Below, piece after piece: positions 1-10,768 of a stretch of DNA of 64,000 nucleotides. The DNA comes from Branchiostoma belcheri (taxonomy: Eukaryota; Chordata; Leptocardii; Amphioxiformes; Branchiostomatidae), in NCBI RefSeq assembly GCF_001625305.1, contig NW_017802436.1:999251-1063250 (forward strand), read 5' to 3'. Each line of letters begins with the position of its first letter. Within the stretch, counting starts at the first letter, position 1. The position numbers and the translations under genes were made by a program. The notes below the pieces were generated by a model that was given only the letters and a program-made list of their open reading frames with translations, had not been told where the DNA came from and made no database searches.

Positions 1-172
1 GCAAATCTTCTCCAAAGCTTTTGTAACATTTCTACATTACGCAACATCGCCTCCAAAGTTTTGTAGCATTTTCACATTACGCACATTGTCTCCAAAGGTT
101 TTGTAGCATTTCGACATTATGAATACTGCCTCCAAAGGTTTTGTAACATTTCCATATTACGCACTCCCTGTT
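1..172. repeat. Tandem repeat, about 40-bp unit, 4 copies
   Basis: The word ctccaaag recurs at about 10, 51, 90 and 130. Each time it is followed by a diverged block containing ttttgta, catt and acatta. This gives four imperfect units of 39-41 bp, and the array runs off the left edge of the window. No coding signal was seen in it. Confidence 0.8.
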
Positions 173-196
173 TACCACCAGATGAATTGACTGCCT

Positions 197-270
197 GCGC
201 CAAGGCAAGAAAAATGATGGGTCCGGCGGGAGCGCGCACACACTGGCGACAATTAGACCACCGATTGTGA
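197..270 (+). repeat. Left copy of 72-74-bp direct repeat bracketing foldback element
   Basis: Starts gcgccaaggcaaga and ends accaccgattgtga. It matches 470-541 with only a few differences, including one ca dinucleotide. It lies 9 bp from the left end of the foldback element. Confidence 0.9.
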
Positions 271-279
271 CATCGTCTC

Positions 280-464
280 TAGCCTCCACCAGGCTTCGTG
301 AGGCGGCTGGAAAGATTAGAAATCGGCCAAATAGAGATATAACATGCCAAGGGAGTTGGTCTGCTTTAGAGTACAGTTTGCCACTCGGGAGCGTTGTCAG
401 TGCTATCTCTCCACTTGGCCGATTTCTACTATTTTCAGCCACCTAACGAAGCCTGGTAGAGGCC
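280..464. mobile_element. Foldback (palindromic MITE-like) element, 185 bp
   Basis: The left arm begins tagcctccaccaggcttc and the right arm ends with the complementary gaagcctggtagaggcc, so nearly the whole element can fold into one hairpin. At least six other full or partial copies lie near the right end of the window (58305, 60805, 61140, 62259, 63814) plus a fragment near 50345. No transposase is encoded. The open frame across it on the minus strand only reflects the repeat. The element is bracketed by a 72-74-bp direct repeat (197-270 and 470-541). Confidence 0.75.
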
Positions 465-469
465 TTCTC

Positions 470-541
470 GCGCCAAGGCAAGAGAAATGATGGGTCCGGC
501 GGGAGCGCGCACACTGGCGACAATTAGACCACCGATAGTGA
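470..541 (+). repeat. Right copy of 72-74-bp direct repeat
   Basis: Starts gcgccaaggcaaga and ends accaccgatagtga. It begins 5 bp after the right end of the foldback element at 280-464 and is the partner of 197-270. Confidence 0.9.
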
Positions 542-1690
542 AGTACCCGGACGCTGTGATTTACTGCATGGCATTTATAGGCTCATGTGGAGGCAGCTGA
601 TGAGTTGGGCTTGGTGCTGACGTGACGGTTCTAATTTGTCAAGGCGAAACTTTAGTGCCCATGTGAGGCTTTTTGTGAGTGTGTTTGTACATGTATTGTA
701 ACCCACCAAAACGAAGCGTGCTTGTCACACGCCTACATTCTTCCTATTATTTTCTTTTTTTTTCTTTCTTTTTGACACCCTGCTATCAAAGTAGGAGAAA
801 TACTTTGATGATGCATTTTAATTACATTGAGTGCTCCGAGGGCCTTAATTCCTACAGGATTAAAGCTCTAAGCCAGAGTTTGTCTTATTGTGGCTGTGCT
901 TTGAAAATCCTGTGTCCTTTTTGAAGCTTGATAATTAAATATGTGACGTTGCTACTAAGGGTTCATCTATCTAACAGATGCAACGTTCAAACGATTCGTT
1001 ATGTCACAGACGCTGAATCAACAAGTAGAAAATTTCAGCCGACATAAGCAACAGTTGTATAAAGAAAACAGATTCTTACACTGGTGATGTGTTTGAAACT
1101 TACTACCGTATGTGGACAGGTTTGTTCTCACTGGCAAACGTTTTTCATATGTGAATGTCGCGTAAAATCTTTTCCCCGAAAGTTCATGGAAATAACTGCT
1201 GCATGGGAAAATAATCTTACGTTTCTATACATCAATATGCAATCAGCATGGCGCTGTCTGGTGACGTTCTGTCCCAGGCGTGTAAAATACAAGAACTATA
1301 TATATATAATCGTAGAATGTAACTTGTTGAACAGTTGGGGCATCATGAAAGCTTTATACAACTCCTGCAATTATATGTTCAAAGATTGAGTGTAACAAAT
1401 TGTTCGGTGTAATGTGAGCAGTACAGGCTGCACAGATAGATATAGTATGTCCATGAAGTCCGTTTGCCCACCGAGGGACTTTTGAGAAGTGGCTTACATG
1501 TGGGAGGAAAACAAATGAAGCGGCCCTATGTTTCCTCATTCAAATAATCCCCGCCATCGTGACCTACCATTGAGTCATCGATTCACAGAAAGGCCATCCC
1601 GATTTATTTATCCAGGGACTTGATTTGCTATCTGAACCGGAACTTCAAGGGGAGAAGAATTGCCCACGTTCTTCGAACCACTTATCAGCT
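542..1690. other. Unassigned sequence
   Basis: No gene was supported here. Short frames lack family features. A small minus-strand fragment of the GC-rich dispersed repeat also seen at 10398, 56069 and 59297 lies at about 1388-1432 (core cggtgtaatgt). Confidence 0.5.
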
Positions 1691-2050
1691 CTAATGCTGA
1701 ATGATTTACCGTTATAAGGCCACACCAATCTGATTTGTTGGTTCTCGGATATTTTCAGAAAAAAAATTAAGTGACAGGGCAAAAAAATAAAATAAATAAA
1801 AGCAGGCTAAGGTTTTCTACGATACATATGAGTCATGAAGTCAATATACCAGGCTGCTTTGTAATTCATACAATTAATTACAACTCGAAAAGAAGTCACT
1901 TTCTTTAACTGTTTGGGCCAAAATATAAGCATTATGGAGTTGATTGAGAGGCTGTTTTTTTTTGCAAATCAGAAAAAATGAAGCGGTACAATCCGTGAAC
2001 CAAGTAATTGAATTGGTGTGGCACTAATGCTGAATGATTCCCCGTTATAA
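1691..2050. repeat. 27-bp direct repeats bracketing the MITE
   Basis: The block beginning ctaatgctgaatgatt and ending ccgttataa occurs at 1691-1717 and 2024-2050 with two mismatches. The left copy ends directly at the MITE, and the right copy starts directly after it. Confidence 0.85.
1718..2023. mobile_element. Harbinger-like MITE with inverted ends
   Basis: The left end reads ggccacaccaatctgatttg followed by ttggttctcgg. The right end is its inverted counterpart and finishes ttgaattggtgtggc. Two further elements share these ends (33426-33654 and 36361-36579). At 33426 a TAA target duplication is visible, the size and type expected for PIF/Harbinger elements. No transposase frame is present, so it is non-autonomous. 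It is bracketed by a 27-bp direct repeat (1691-1717 and 2024-2050). Confidence 0.7.
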
Positions 2051-2350
2051 CGTGTTGACAGGTGAATTAACCCGGAAACGCTCTTTCCTGCACAAGGTTG
2101 TTTTTCAGAGCGTGAAATATCACCCCAATATGCAGGTTAGTACACTGTCTGGTAAAATTGGTGCTGTGCAGGTATTTCCTGATGTCTATACCATTTTCTT
2201 ACATAATATTATGTAACTTATCAATTTTGATTTGTTATGCCAGAAATGTTAAGAAAGCAAATTGTACAGCAAGTCACAATTTAGCCAACGGTTACATGTT
2301 TCTTTTTTACAAATAAACCATTTGATTGATTGATTGATTGATTGATTGAA
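2051..2350 (+). mobile_element. Possible LINE-type 3' end with (TTGA)n tail
   Basis: A stretch with no recognisable protein ends in a polyadenylation-like aataaacc followed by six or so gatt repeats (2322-2348). Microsatellite-like tails of this kind are common at LINE 3' ends. The assignment rests on the tail alone. Confidence 0.3.
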
Positions 2351-2800
2351 ACTATATTTTACAAGGTGCAGAGTGTGAATTTTTATTCATCATTACTGTT
2401 TCATAATGAGAAACAAAATGTTCTCTAACTCTACCTTCTAATGTCTAATTGTCCAGCAGATCGATGCAGGTGCGTTTTTCGGGTGCAGGTAATCTTGCAT
2501 GTAACCTGCACTAGTGCAAAGATGTGCTGGTAAAACATGTCAATTCATGATTGCTAATCTCTTACAACAAAAGTGACAACAAGGCCTTCACATCGCTGTA
2601 CGACAATCACATTATCACACGACCCCTCACATGGACCAGAACTTACATGCCGGCATCCTTCCACGGGGTCGCAACTTGCCATAAAAAATTCATGTTATGA
2701 AATATTCAGGAAAGTGCATCGATAGGAAGGGTCTGTAGCGTTGACCCCCTGATAGTAACATGAAAACATCAGCTTGGCAGTTAGATCATCCTATGGGGGT
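2351..2800. other. Unassigned sequence
   Basis: No coding or repeat signal could be supported. Confidence 0.4.
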
Positions 2801-3294
2801 GATAGGGAAGGGTTATTTGGGTGGAGGGAGACATGATGTTTACTGGGAAGCACAGGGATTAGTGGGGTCGAAATCCATTTTTGGCAATAGGTGCACCGGT
2901 GAACCCAACCTAAAAAATTGGGTGCACAAAATTTTCTCTATAATTGCACCATAATTTAATTTGCACCATACGATAAGATAAGTAGAATGCCAGCTGAAAC
3001 TAGTTATGTTTTGTTTCTAAAGGAAAGTACTACGTATACAAGAATGATTATGCTATTTTTCTGACACTTAGACGTTAAGAATATGCTGAAATTAGTACTA
3101 CTCTAAATTTAACATCTTGACATATACGTAAACCTACAAAAAAAATTGGGTGCACTAGTGCACCCACAGAAATTGGGTGCACATCTCCAAATTTGGGTGC
3201 ACTAAGATGCACATGAACCCAATATTTCGAGCCCTGGATAGGGTTATTTGGGTAGAGGGAGACATGATGTTTACGGGGCAACACAGGGATTAGT
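2801..3294. repeat. Direct repeats of 58-63 bp bracketing the hAT-like element
   Basis: The block containing gggttatttgggt, agggagacatgatgttta and cacagggattagt occurs at 2801-2863 and again at 3237-3294, with several substitutions and a short indel. The copies touch the two ends of the element between them. Confidence 0.9.
2862..3236. mobile_element. hAT-like non-autonomous element
   Basis: The right end is aatatttcgagccctg and the left end is the degraded counterpart ggggtcgaaat. The ends match the cagggctcgaaatt termini of the elements at 20204 and 62943. The interior repeats the word ttgggtgcac several times in both orientations (2889-3208). No transposase frame is present. A 58-63-bp direct repeat (2801-2863 and 3237-3294) abuts both ends. 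Confidence 0.6.
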
Positions 3295-3539
3295 AGAGCT
3301 TACGAGCTAGCCTGTTGCATGATCTTTTTTGTGTCAGGGGAGCCGTGTGGGCACCGTGAGTTCAGCTGAAGTCAAGGTAACGTGGGCCTACTGGTGTTCC
3401 AAGAAGACCGTCGAATGTGGAAGTTCAGAAAGGCGTTGGTTGAGATTGTAAATTGGTAAGTGGTGGGAAGTGGCCTGTTGGCATCTTGTTTTCTCTAGAC
3501 GACTAAATCATATGTCTGAGGGGAATAATAATCCACAGG

Positions 3540-3635
3540 GAAAATTTTATTTAAACTGTTTTCATTTATTTTTTGCCCTGTCACTTAATATTTTTTTCTG
3601 AAAATATCTGAGAGGGAAAAAAATTAGCCCGAGCC
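3540..3635 (+). repeat. Fragment of Harbinger-like element end
   Basis: Contains gccctgtcacttaat and ttctgaaaatatctgag. This is the same subterminal sequence found, inverted, inside the left end of the element at 1718 and in each unit of the array at 3912-4490. Confidence 0.6.
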
Positions 3636-3655
3636 CTACGTACATCTCCGAGAAT

Positions 3656-3847
3656 CTCGTCTATCTACATCCCAAAACAGTGCGGCCTTTGAACCTGCCA
3701 AGTCGTCATCCTCCTGCCACAGAAGAACATTCATACCTGCTACAGTCAAACTGTCTCCCACAGGACATTGTCAACACCAGGGACCTACCGAACTTCAAAC
3801 GTAAAGTCAACGCCTACCTCAGCGCCACTCGTCAGCGACTTGTATAG
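3656..3847 (+). pseudogene. Relic of a non-LTR retrotransposon reverse transcriptase C-terminus
   Basis: A 63-codon open stretch ends at a TAG at 3845. It contains the segment DIVNTRDLPNFKRKVNAYL, which resembles the C-terminal tail of LINE reverse-transcriptase proteins (a leucine/proline/phenylalanine segment followed by a basic patch). No polymerase core remains, so it is a 5'-truncated relic. It is flanked by Harbinger-like fragments, which suggests layered insertions. The family is inferred from one short motif. Confidence 0.5.
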
Positions 3848-3911
3848 CAAACTTTATTCGGTACATCTGCTAAGCTGATGACTTGTCGACAGCATAGAAA
3901 AATATACAATC

Positions 3912-4490
3912 AAATTGGTGTGGCCTTAAAGAGGAGACTATCAATCTTGTAGATGCCGCTACAGAGGAGCCTGGCATCTGTCACCATGTGTTTTTATTTA
4001 TTTTTTTGCCCTGTCACTTTTTTTTCTGAAAATATTCGAGAACCAAGAAATCCTATTGGTGTGGCCTTAAAGAAAAGACTATCAATCATGTAGATGTCTC
4101 TACAGAGGAGCCTGGCATCTGTCACCATGCCTTTGTTTTTATTTATTTTTTCCCTGTCACGTCATATTTTTTCTGAAAATATCCGAGAACCAACAAATCA
4201 AATTGGTGTGGACTTAAAGAGAAGACTATCAATCATGTAGATGCCGCTACAGAGGACCCTGGCATCTGTCACTATGCCTTTGTTTTTATTTATGATTGGC
4301 CCTGTCTCGTCATTTTTTTCCGAAAATATACGAGAACCAACAAATCAAATTGGTGTTGCCTTAAAGAAAAGACTATCAATCATGTAGATGTCTCTACAGA
4401 GGAGCCTGGCATCTGTCACCATGCCTTTGTTTTTATTTATTTTTCCCTGTCACGTCATATTTTTTCTGAAAATATCCAAAAACCAACAAG
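3912..4490 (+). repeat. Tandem array of Harbinger-like element ends, about 147-bp unit, 4 copies
   Basis: The terminal word aattggtgtggcc or a variant recurs at 3912, 4053, 4200 and 4347. Each is followed by atcaatcatgtagatg, a ctctacagaggagcctggc block, a T-rich stretch and ctgaaaatatccgagaacc. Each unit thus carries one terminal inverted-repeat half of the MITE family at 1718. A further diverged piece lies at 4815-4885. Confidence 0.8.
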
Positions 4491-4499
4491 TCACATGGC

Positions 4500-5267
4500 T
4501 CAACTTAGTATACACTCTGTTTAGTAGCCATAAAACATGTTTAGTATAATTAGGTACAACTGCTCACTGTACCCTTCATAAGTATAATTTAGCGTAATGT
4601 AGAATGTACATGTAGAGTCGAAATATTCTCTAGCCAGTAATTTATTTTTATAATACTATGTCAGATACAATGTCCGTTGACCATATATATAGCATTATGT
4701 TTGACACATACCAACTAGTAATCTTATTATTTGCCATACATTGTACCCGTGACAATCGTTGTGCAATAAACTTTGACTCTATGTATCATATTATACCTTA
4801 GCATAGAGTGATGCCCATATATAAAGAGAAACCTATCAATCATGTAGATGCCTCTACAGAGGGGCTGGCAACTGTCACTGCATGTCAGGATGATCCGTGT
4901 TGCTGGCAGGCTTTGGTACGTACTGTGCGGGTCTCACGTACAGTGTGGGTTTCTGGGGGTGTCATTTACGTCAATGCACGTTAATAAACTATGAGGGGTT
5001 AGCTTGAGTAGGTGAAGGTTATTCACAATAATTTCCCAGGGATTGGGCAAGAGCTTAGTGAGGACTAGCGTCTGCCTATATATATATATCAACAACAGAA
5101 CATCAAAGATTTAAGATAGACAGCTGGCATATCCAAAATTTTGGATTTTTGTTCATAGAAAAAAAAAGGCACGGGTCTTATGTTCTGCTAGAACTAAACT
5201 TTGCCTGATAGTGCTGATCTTTTTTGCATCTTTTTGTACCACAGAAGAAGGACCATAGCTCTTGAAG
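4500..5267. other. Unassigned sequence with one partial satellite unit
   Basis: Only the partial unit at 4815-4885 (aacctatcaatcatgtagat) is recognisable. No gene was seen. Confidence 0.4.
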
Positions 5268-7212
5268 TTTTGCTGTTTTTTTTTGGGGGGGGGGGGTGGT
5301 AACATTTTATTAACGAAGGTTATACGCTGGTACTTGCTGGCACTATGCTTCTGACATTGGAATTTTCTTATACACTACCAGTGCTTCTCTCACCTTTGGA
5401 GCTTCTTTGAAGGTGTCTGATAGACATCGAAGCGTAAGTAATGTGAGAAAAGTAGTACTGGTTGTGTATAAGAAAGTCCCTGATGAAATCATTTTCAGAA
5501 CACAAAGCTTCTGCCAAAGACCACAGTCTGTTGCTGCCATCAATGACGTGTATTACTTCATACTTCTCACCAGGGATGGGATTTCAGCATGTGTTCATCA
5601 ATCATCTTTTCTACAGGTGTGACAGGTGAAAAGTCCACCCGGAGTGATGTCTGATGCTTTTGGTTAGATTTTAGAGACTGTCCTACATGTGTGTGTGTGG
5701 GAGTGACCAGCAACATCAAATTAACAAAGGTTATACGCTGGTACTTGCTGGAACTATGCTTCTGACATTGGAGTTTGAAATCTTTTACACAACCAGTGGC
5801 TGTGCCTCTCTCACCTTACTCGGAGCCTCTTTGAAGGTGCCTGATAGACACCAAAATGTAAGCAATATGAGAAAAATACTGGTTTNNNNNNNNNNNNNNN
5901 NNNNNCTGTTTTTTTTTTTGGGGGGGGGGGGTAACATTTTATTAACGAAGATTATACGCTGGTAACTGCAAGAACTATGCTTCTGACATTGGTATTCTCT
6001 TATACACAACCAGTACTTCACTCACCTTGCTTACGCTTGGTTGTCTATCAGCCACCATCCTCTGCTTCTTTGAAGGTGTCTGATAGACATCGAAGTGTAA
6101 CTAACTTGAGAGAAGTACCGGTTGTGTATTAGAAAATCCCAGATGAAATCATTTTCAGAACATAAAGCTTCTGTCATAGATGACAGTCTGTTGCTGCCAT
6201 CAATGACGTGGAATAACTTCATTCTTCTCACCAGGGATATGATTTCAGCATGTGTTCATTAATCATCTTTTCTACAGGTGGTGACAGGTGAGAGGTCCAC
6301 ACGGAGTGATGCTTGATGCTTTACGTTAGATTCTGGAGACTGTCCTACATATGTGTGTGTGGGAGTGACCAGCAACATCAAATTAACAAAGGTTATACGC
6401 TGGTACTTGCTGGAACTATGCTTCTGACATTGGAGTTTGAAATCTTTTACACAACCAGTGGCTGTGCCTCTCTCACCTTACTCGGAGCCTCTTTGAAGGT
6501 GCCTGATAGACACCAAAATGTAAGCAATATGAGAAAAATACTGGTTTGTATAAGAAAATCCCAGATGAAATCATTTTCAGAACACAAAGCTTCTGTCAAG
6601 ACGACAGTCTGCTAGCTGCCATCAGTGACGTGGATTACTTCATACTTCTCACCAGGGATACGTTTTCAACATGTGTTCATTAATCATCTTTTCTACAGGT
6701 GTGACAGGTGAAAAGTCCACCCGGAGTGATGTCTGATGCTTTTAGTTAGATTTTAGAGACTGTCCTACATATGTGTGTGTGGTAGTGACCAGCAACATCA
6801 AATTAACAAAGGTTATACGCTGGTACTTGCTGGAACTATGCTTCTGACATTGAAGTTTGAAATCTTTTACACAACCAGTGGCTGTGCCTCTCTCACCTTA
6901 CTCGGAGCCTCTTTGAAGGTGCCTGATAGACACCAAAATGTAAGCAATTTGAGAAAAATACTGGTTTGTATAAGAAAATCCCAGATGAAATCATTTTCAG
7001 AACACAAAGCTTCTGTCAAGACGACAGTCTGCTAGCTGCCATCAGTGACGTGTATTACTTCATACTTCTCACCAGGGATGGGATTTCAGCACGTGTTCAT
7101 TAATCATCTTTTTACAGGTGGTGACAGGTGAAAAGTCCACCCGGAGTGATGCTTGATGCTTTTTGTTAGATACTGGAGACTGTCCAACGCGTGTGTGTGT
7201 GGGAGTGACCGA
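5268..7212 (+). repeat. 420-bp satellite-like tandem array, about five units
   Basis: The phase marker gggagtgacc (one copy ggtagtgacc) occurs at 5699, 6361, 6781 and 7201. The last three are exactly 420 bp apart. Two unit types occur. One opens with a T-run, a G-run and taacattttattaacgaag (5268 and 5906). The other opens with a GT-run and gaccagcaacatcaaattaa. Every full unit shares tatacgctggtacttgctgg-like, cagatgaaatcattttcag and tttctacaggtg blocks. Short frames of 65-100 codons recur in register but match no family I know. Confidence 0.9.
5886..5905. other. Assembly gap (20 N)
   Basis: Twenty N lie inside the 420-bp array. The true number of units here is unknown. Confidence 0.99.
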
Positions 7213-8690
7213 AGGGGACCAGCTCACTGTTCTGTTTGAAATTAAAATTATTTACTTTGACGCGAAGAAAACGCAACGTCTGGAATGTGGACAAACGTAA
7301 AGGCATGCTCTGTGTTTTTTTGAAAACTTTTTGTTTCGATATGATTTACGATGTACATTGTAACATTTTGTGCAAATTGTTGAGTTTTATACCATTTGAT
7401 ATTTGCTATGTGGTATGGTGAACTATTTTATTTAGTAGCTATATGCCTGGATGGGTTAGGGTTAGGATCAGGCACTATTCTGGTTATCGCCACGTTTCTG
7501 GGCTATACAAAATCGTGGATGAGGGAACTAGGGATATTCTTCAATTGACGGAGCCAACGTATAAAAACAAAATGAACCGGGAAAATCCTAGGAACAAATC
7601 TGTGTGGTCCAGACTTCTGGTGACATCCTTGACATGCTAGCGCCTCCAAAATTAACCCTGGGGGAGCAGTAATCATACATCAGCTTTTGAATAGATAATA
7701 TTGTCCAGGAAATCGCTGTTTTTCGTTTAACGTGTTATAGTAGTCACAGGTGTTCCGCCTACACCACCCACTCGGGTCCTTGAGTACTGTCGTCTATGTT
7801 ACTAACCAAGAAGAATGCTTCGATTAAAAATATAAGGTGGCGTGAGCGGTAGCCTAGCTCCACAGACATATGGTATATGTAGGATTTGTTTAATGTAGTT
7901 GGTGTCGCATATTTAGTTATATTTTAAGAGGAATTGGGTAAGGAATGGAGGTGTTAATACTAGATAGTCGGAAATAAACATTTGCTACAGTCTAAAGAAA
8001 AAAGGCTAAGATTTTTTGTCATGTGACAAAATCCCAACCACAATCAGGTACTTGGGTGGTGCCTGGGTGAGTAGAAGACTCCACCGTCGACGAACAGAAA
8101 GAATATATGGAAGAAAGAGCGCCTTAGTTTCCACAACATGCCCTGGTATACCAGCAGGCAACACAGACAGTGAACCGTGCACGCATTTTTTTTTTCGTGC
8201 ATGCATGGTGCACTGTAAAACAACGACAACATTTCCAAGCAGATCTTTTGGTGGGTGATCTTTGCAGACACCAAAACATATGCTTTGAGATTACAACACC
8301 TACACATCCTTGACATTATAGCGTTTTTGTTACTAGGGGCCGGTAATTATAGGACATCTTTTGAACTGGTACGATTGTACGGAAATAACTTTTCTATCAC
8401 CCCCACCACCCGCTGCAGTAGAACGCTTGAGCGGTATAATTGCAGGATGAATTGATATTTAACACATTATTATTGCCTACTTCAAACATAAAAGATAGCT
8501 ATTGTCGTCACACTAATTGTGCCTTTTATCTTTTCACACGACTGTAGAAGCTTCTGTACTCAGTTATATGCTTTGAAGTATGATTTTAAGTATTTTTGCC
8601 AACGTCATCACCGCTATTCCTTTGTAATTTAGCGCCCAAAACGGCCTAGAAGAACCTTATATGGTAAACAGCTCATGTCTCTAAGCCAGA
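7213..8690. other. Unassigned sequence
   Basis: Several frames of 60-90 codons occur but none shows a recognised motif. At about 7453 the word gggttagggttagg is only two telomere-like units. A short inverted repeat ttttgtca/tgacaaaa lies at about 8014-8033. Confidence 0.4.
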
Positions 8691-8719
8691 TAAACACGTC
8701 ACCAGCTTTGATTACGTCA

Positions 8720-9175
8720 ACACACGTCCATACCTATCCCACATGTGTACATGGGTGGTGTCCTCACCTATGCTGAATAGACGAACACTGGCGGCTGTAA
8801 GCCAACTAGAGAACTGGGATCCTCACATGCTGAAAGTTCTACAAGCACACGTTACATCGTTCAAAGAGACTCTGTAGTACCAGGGCCCGGTTCTGTGGAA
8901 CCAACTTTCCAGGGAGCAAAGACAGCTCTCAACTTTACAGCTTTCAAAGACTCTCTGTGAGTGGAACTGGCAGCTATCGACCTATGGACTTGAGTGGCAT
9001 GTGTTTACGATTGTAATGTATATTGAGTTGCGACTGTAATGTATTCCCATTGTGTTTTCCCCATGTATATTGTATATTTTATCCCAGAGATACCTGAAAA
9101 ACAGGTCAAAAGACCTGAGTGTACTCCTCTGGTAAAATAAAATGACACACATGGATATTGTGAAGACATCCAAGT
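8720..9175 (+). pseudogene. LINE 3' end: decayed reverse-transcriptase tail and 3' UTR
   Basis: Around 8850-8960 the translation HVTSFKETL, stop, YQGPVLWNQLSREQRQLST and, after a frameshift, TAFKDSL resembles the C-terminal tail of LINE reverse transcriptases (the Y-G-P-x-LWN motif). A homologous and intact version lies at 17829-17963. The 3' UTR contains tacctgaaaaacaggtcaaa and ends near an aaaataaaa motif. An internal TAG and a frameshift make it dead. Confidence 0.6.
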
Positions 9176-9225
9176 GGAATAAAGATTTAAGACTAAGAAT
9201 CATACTGAAACATACGTGCATACAT

Positions 9226-9475
9226 GTGGGGTCGTGAGGCGTAGCGGCAGAGTGCTCGACTCGGATCAAGAGATCCCGGTTTCGAGTCCTGACATGCCAC
9301 CGATCTTATGTCCTTTGGAAAGGCACTTGACGCGACTTTCCCCACTTTGCTCAGCTGAAAATGAGTATTGTATTGTCCCCTGTATTGGCGGCGGTATTAA
9401 TATAAGTTGAAAAACTTAAGGGGGCTGTCACCACGTCTTGCGACTACATGTTGTAATAATAATAAAAAAAAAAAC
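9226..9475 (+). mobile_element. tRNA-derived SINE, full length
   Basis: The head has a tRNA-like A box (gcgtagcggcagagtgc) and B box (ggtttcgagtcc), followed by a body containing ggaaaggcacttgacgcgac, tgaaaatgagtattgtattg and gtcaccacgtcttgcgac, and an A-rich tail. Near-matching sequence around acatacgtgc occurs just before and just after it, as expected for a target duplication. Related copies lie at 10769, 20403, 48618, 53474, 55210 and 57874. Confidence 0.85.
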
Positions 9476-10397
9476 ATACATCGTGCGTGTATAAGGCGTT
9501 ACATAATCGGTGGTGACTTTATTGCATAGTAAATCAATACCCCGTGTATGCCATCACCGAGGTGCCGCGAAGTAAACTCTGCAGTACGTATAGATAAATC
9601 ATTATGGCAAGACTGGCATACCAGAAAATTATAGTTCCTCTGGGTTGTAATAATTTGGCAAGGTTTCCTGACGAGTGTATAGATTGTCAGTGTGTACTCA
9701 CGTATACTTTTGACAAAAGCCTTTGCGTACTTTGTCGATGAATTGGTACTAGCTATAGGCACATTTTTTTAAATGCATCACAATTATGAAATGTTGCGTC
9801 CCCGGTGCCCATTCTGCCCATTCATAACTGCAGGATGCACAACGAAAGTTTTCTCTGACCAACGGACACTGACCATGCATGGCATCTGACCATTTTAACT
9901 CTTACGGGCAGTACTATAATCTCCTAAACGACACGAGAAATCTTATTTATCATATTTAGCTAATAAATCATTACGGCAAGACTGGCATACCAGAAAATTA
10001 TAGTTTCTTTGGGTTGTAATAGTTTGGCATGGTTCCCTGTATACAGTGTCGGTGTGTACTCACGTATGCTTTCGACCAAAACCATTGCGTACTTTGTCGA
10101 TGAATTGGTACTAGCCTTAGGCATATGTTTTAAAAAGCATCACAATTATGAAATGTTGCGTCCCCGGTGCCCTTTCTGCCCATTCATAACTGCAGGATGC
10201 ACAAAGAAAGTTTTCTCTGACCAACGAACACTGACCACTCTTACGGGCAGTACTATAATCTCCTGAACGACACGAGGACTCTGATTTATCACATTTAGAT
10301 AATAAACCATTATGGCAAGACTGGCATACCAGAAAATTATAGTTCCTCTGGGTTGTAATAGTTTGGCAAGGTTCCCTGTATTCATTGTCAGTGTGTA

Positions 10398-10570
10398 CGT
10401 ATCTGTATCTGTATAGCCGGTATAACCGCCTTTCTGCGTAACACACCAGCTTCGCAGGCATGTGGCGCGGCGGCAGCTGGCTACACATTACACCGAACGA
10501 CTTGTTACACCTAACCTGTGAACACCTAACTCTAAAGCTATCTAATGATGGTGCCCCCATACTACCGTAC
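10398..10570 (+). mobile_element. GC-rich dispersed repeat inserted in array unit
   Basis: Begins ctgtatctgtatagccggta, then has cagcttcgcaggc, gcgcggcggcagctggct and caccgaacgacttgttacac. The same order is seen at 56069-56340, 59297-59540 and inverted at 59965-60108. It splits the third unit of the surrounding array. Element class unknown. Confidence 0.7.
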
Positions 10571-10768
10571 TTGATACACTTTCGACCAAAACCATTGCGT
10601 ACTGTGTCGATAATGAATGGCTAGACATTCATCATTTTAAGGACATGTCACAATTATGTAATACTGCGTTTGCGGTGTCCATTCTGTGACGTAACTGGAG
10701 GATGCAGGCAAAGTTTGTTTTGAAACACAAACGCTGACTATGACTTTTGACCCTTTCAACCCATACGG

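Noticed and set aside
77-442. 121-codon minus frame containing FGRFLIFPAASRSLVEA
   Set aside because: This sequence is the foldback element read as protein. The same words occur in every copy (58.3, 61.1, 63.8 kb).
3912-4490. CRISPR-like regular repeats
   Set aside because: Units are long, contiguous and diverged with no unique spacers. They match transposon ends, and the DNA is animal.
5343-7035. Recurrent 65-100-codon frames in the 420-bp array
   Set aside because: The recurrence follows from the tandem repeat. No evidence of selection on the frame.
7453-7467. Telomere-like gggttagggttagg
   Set aside because: Only about two units; too short for an interstitial telomere.
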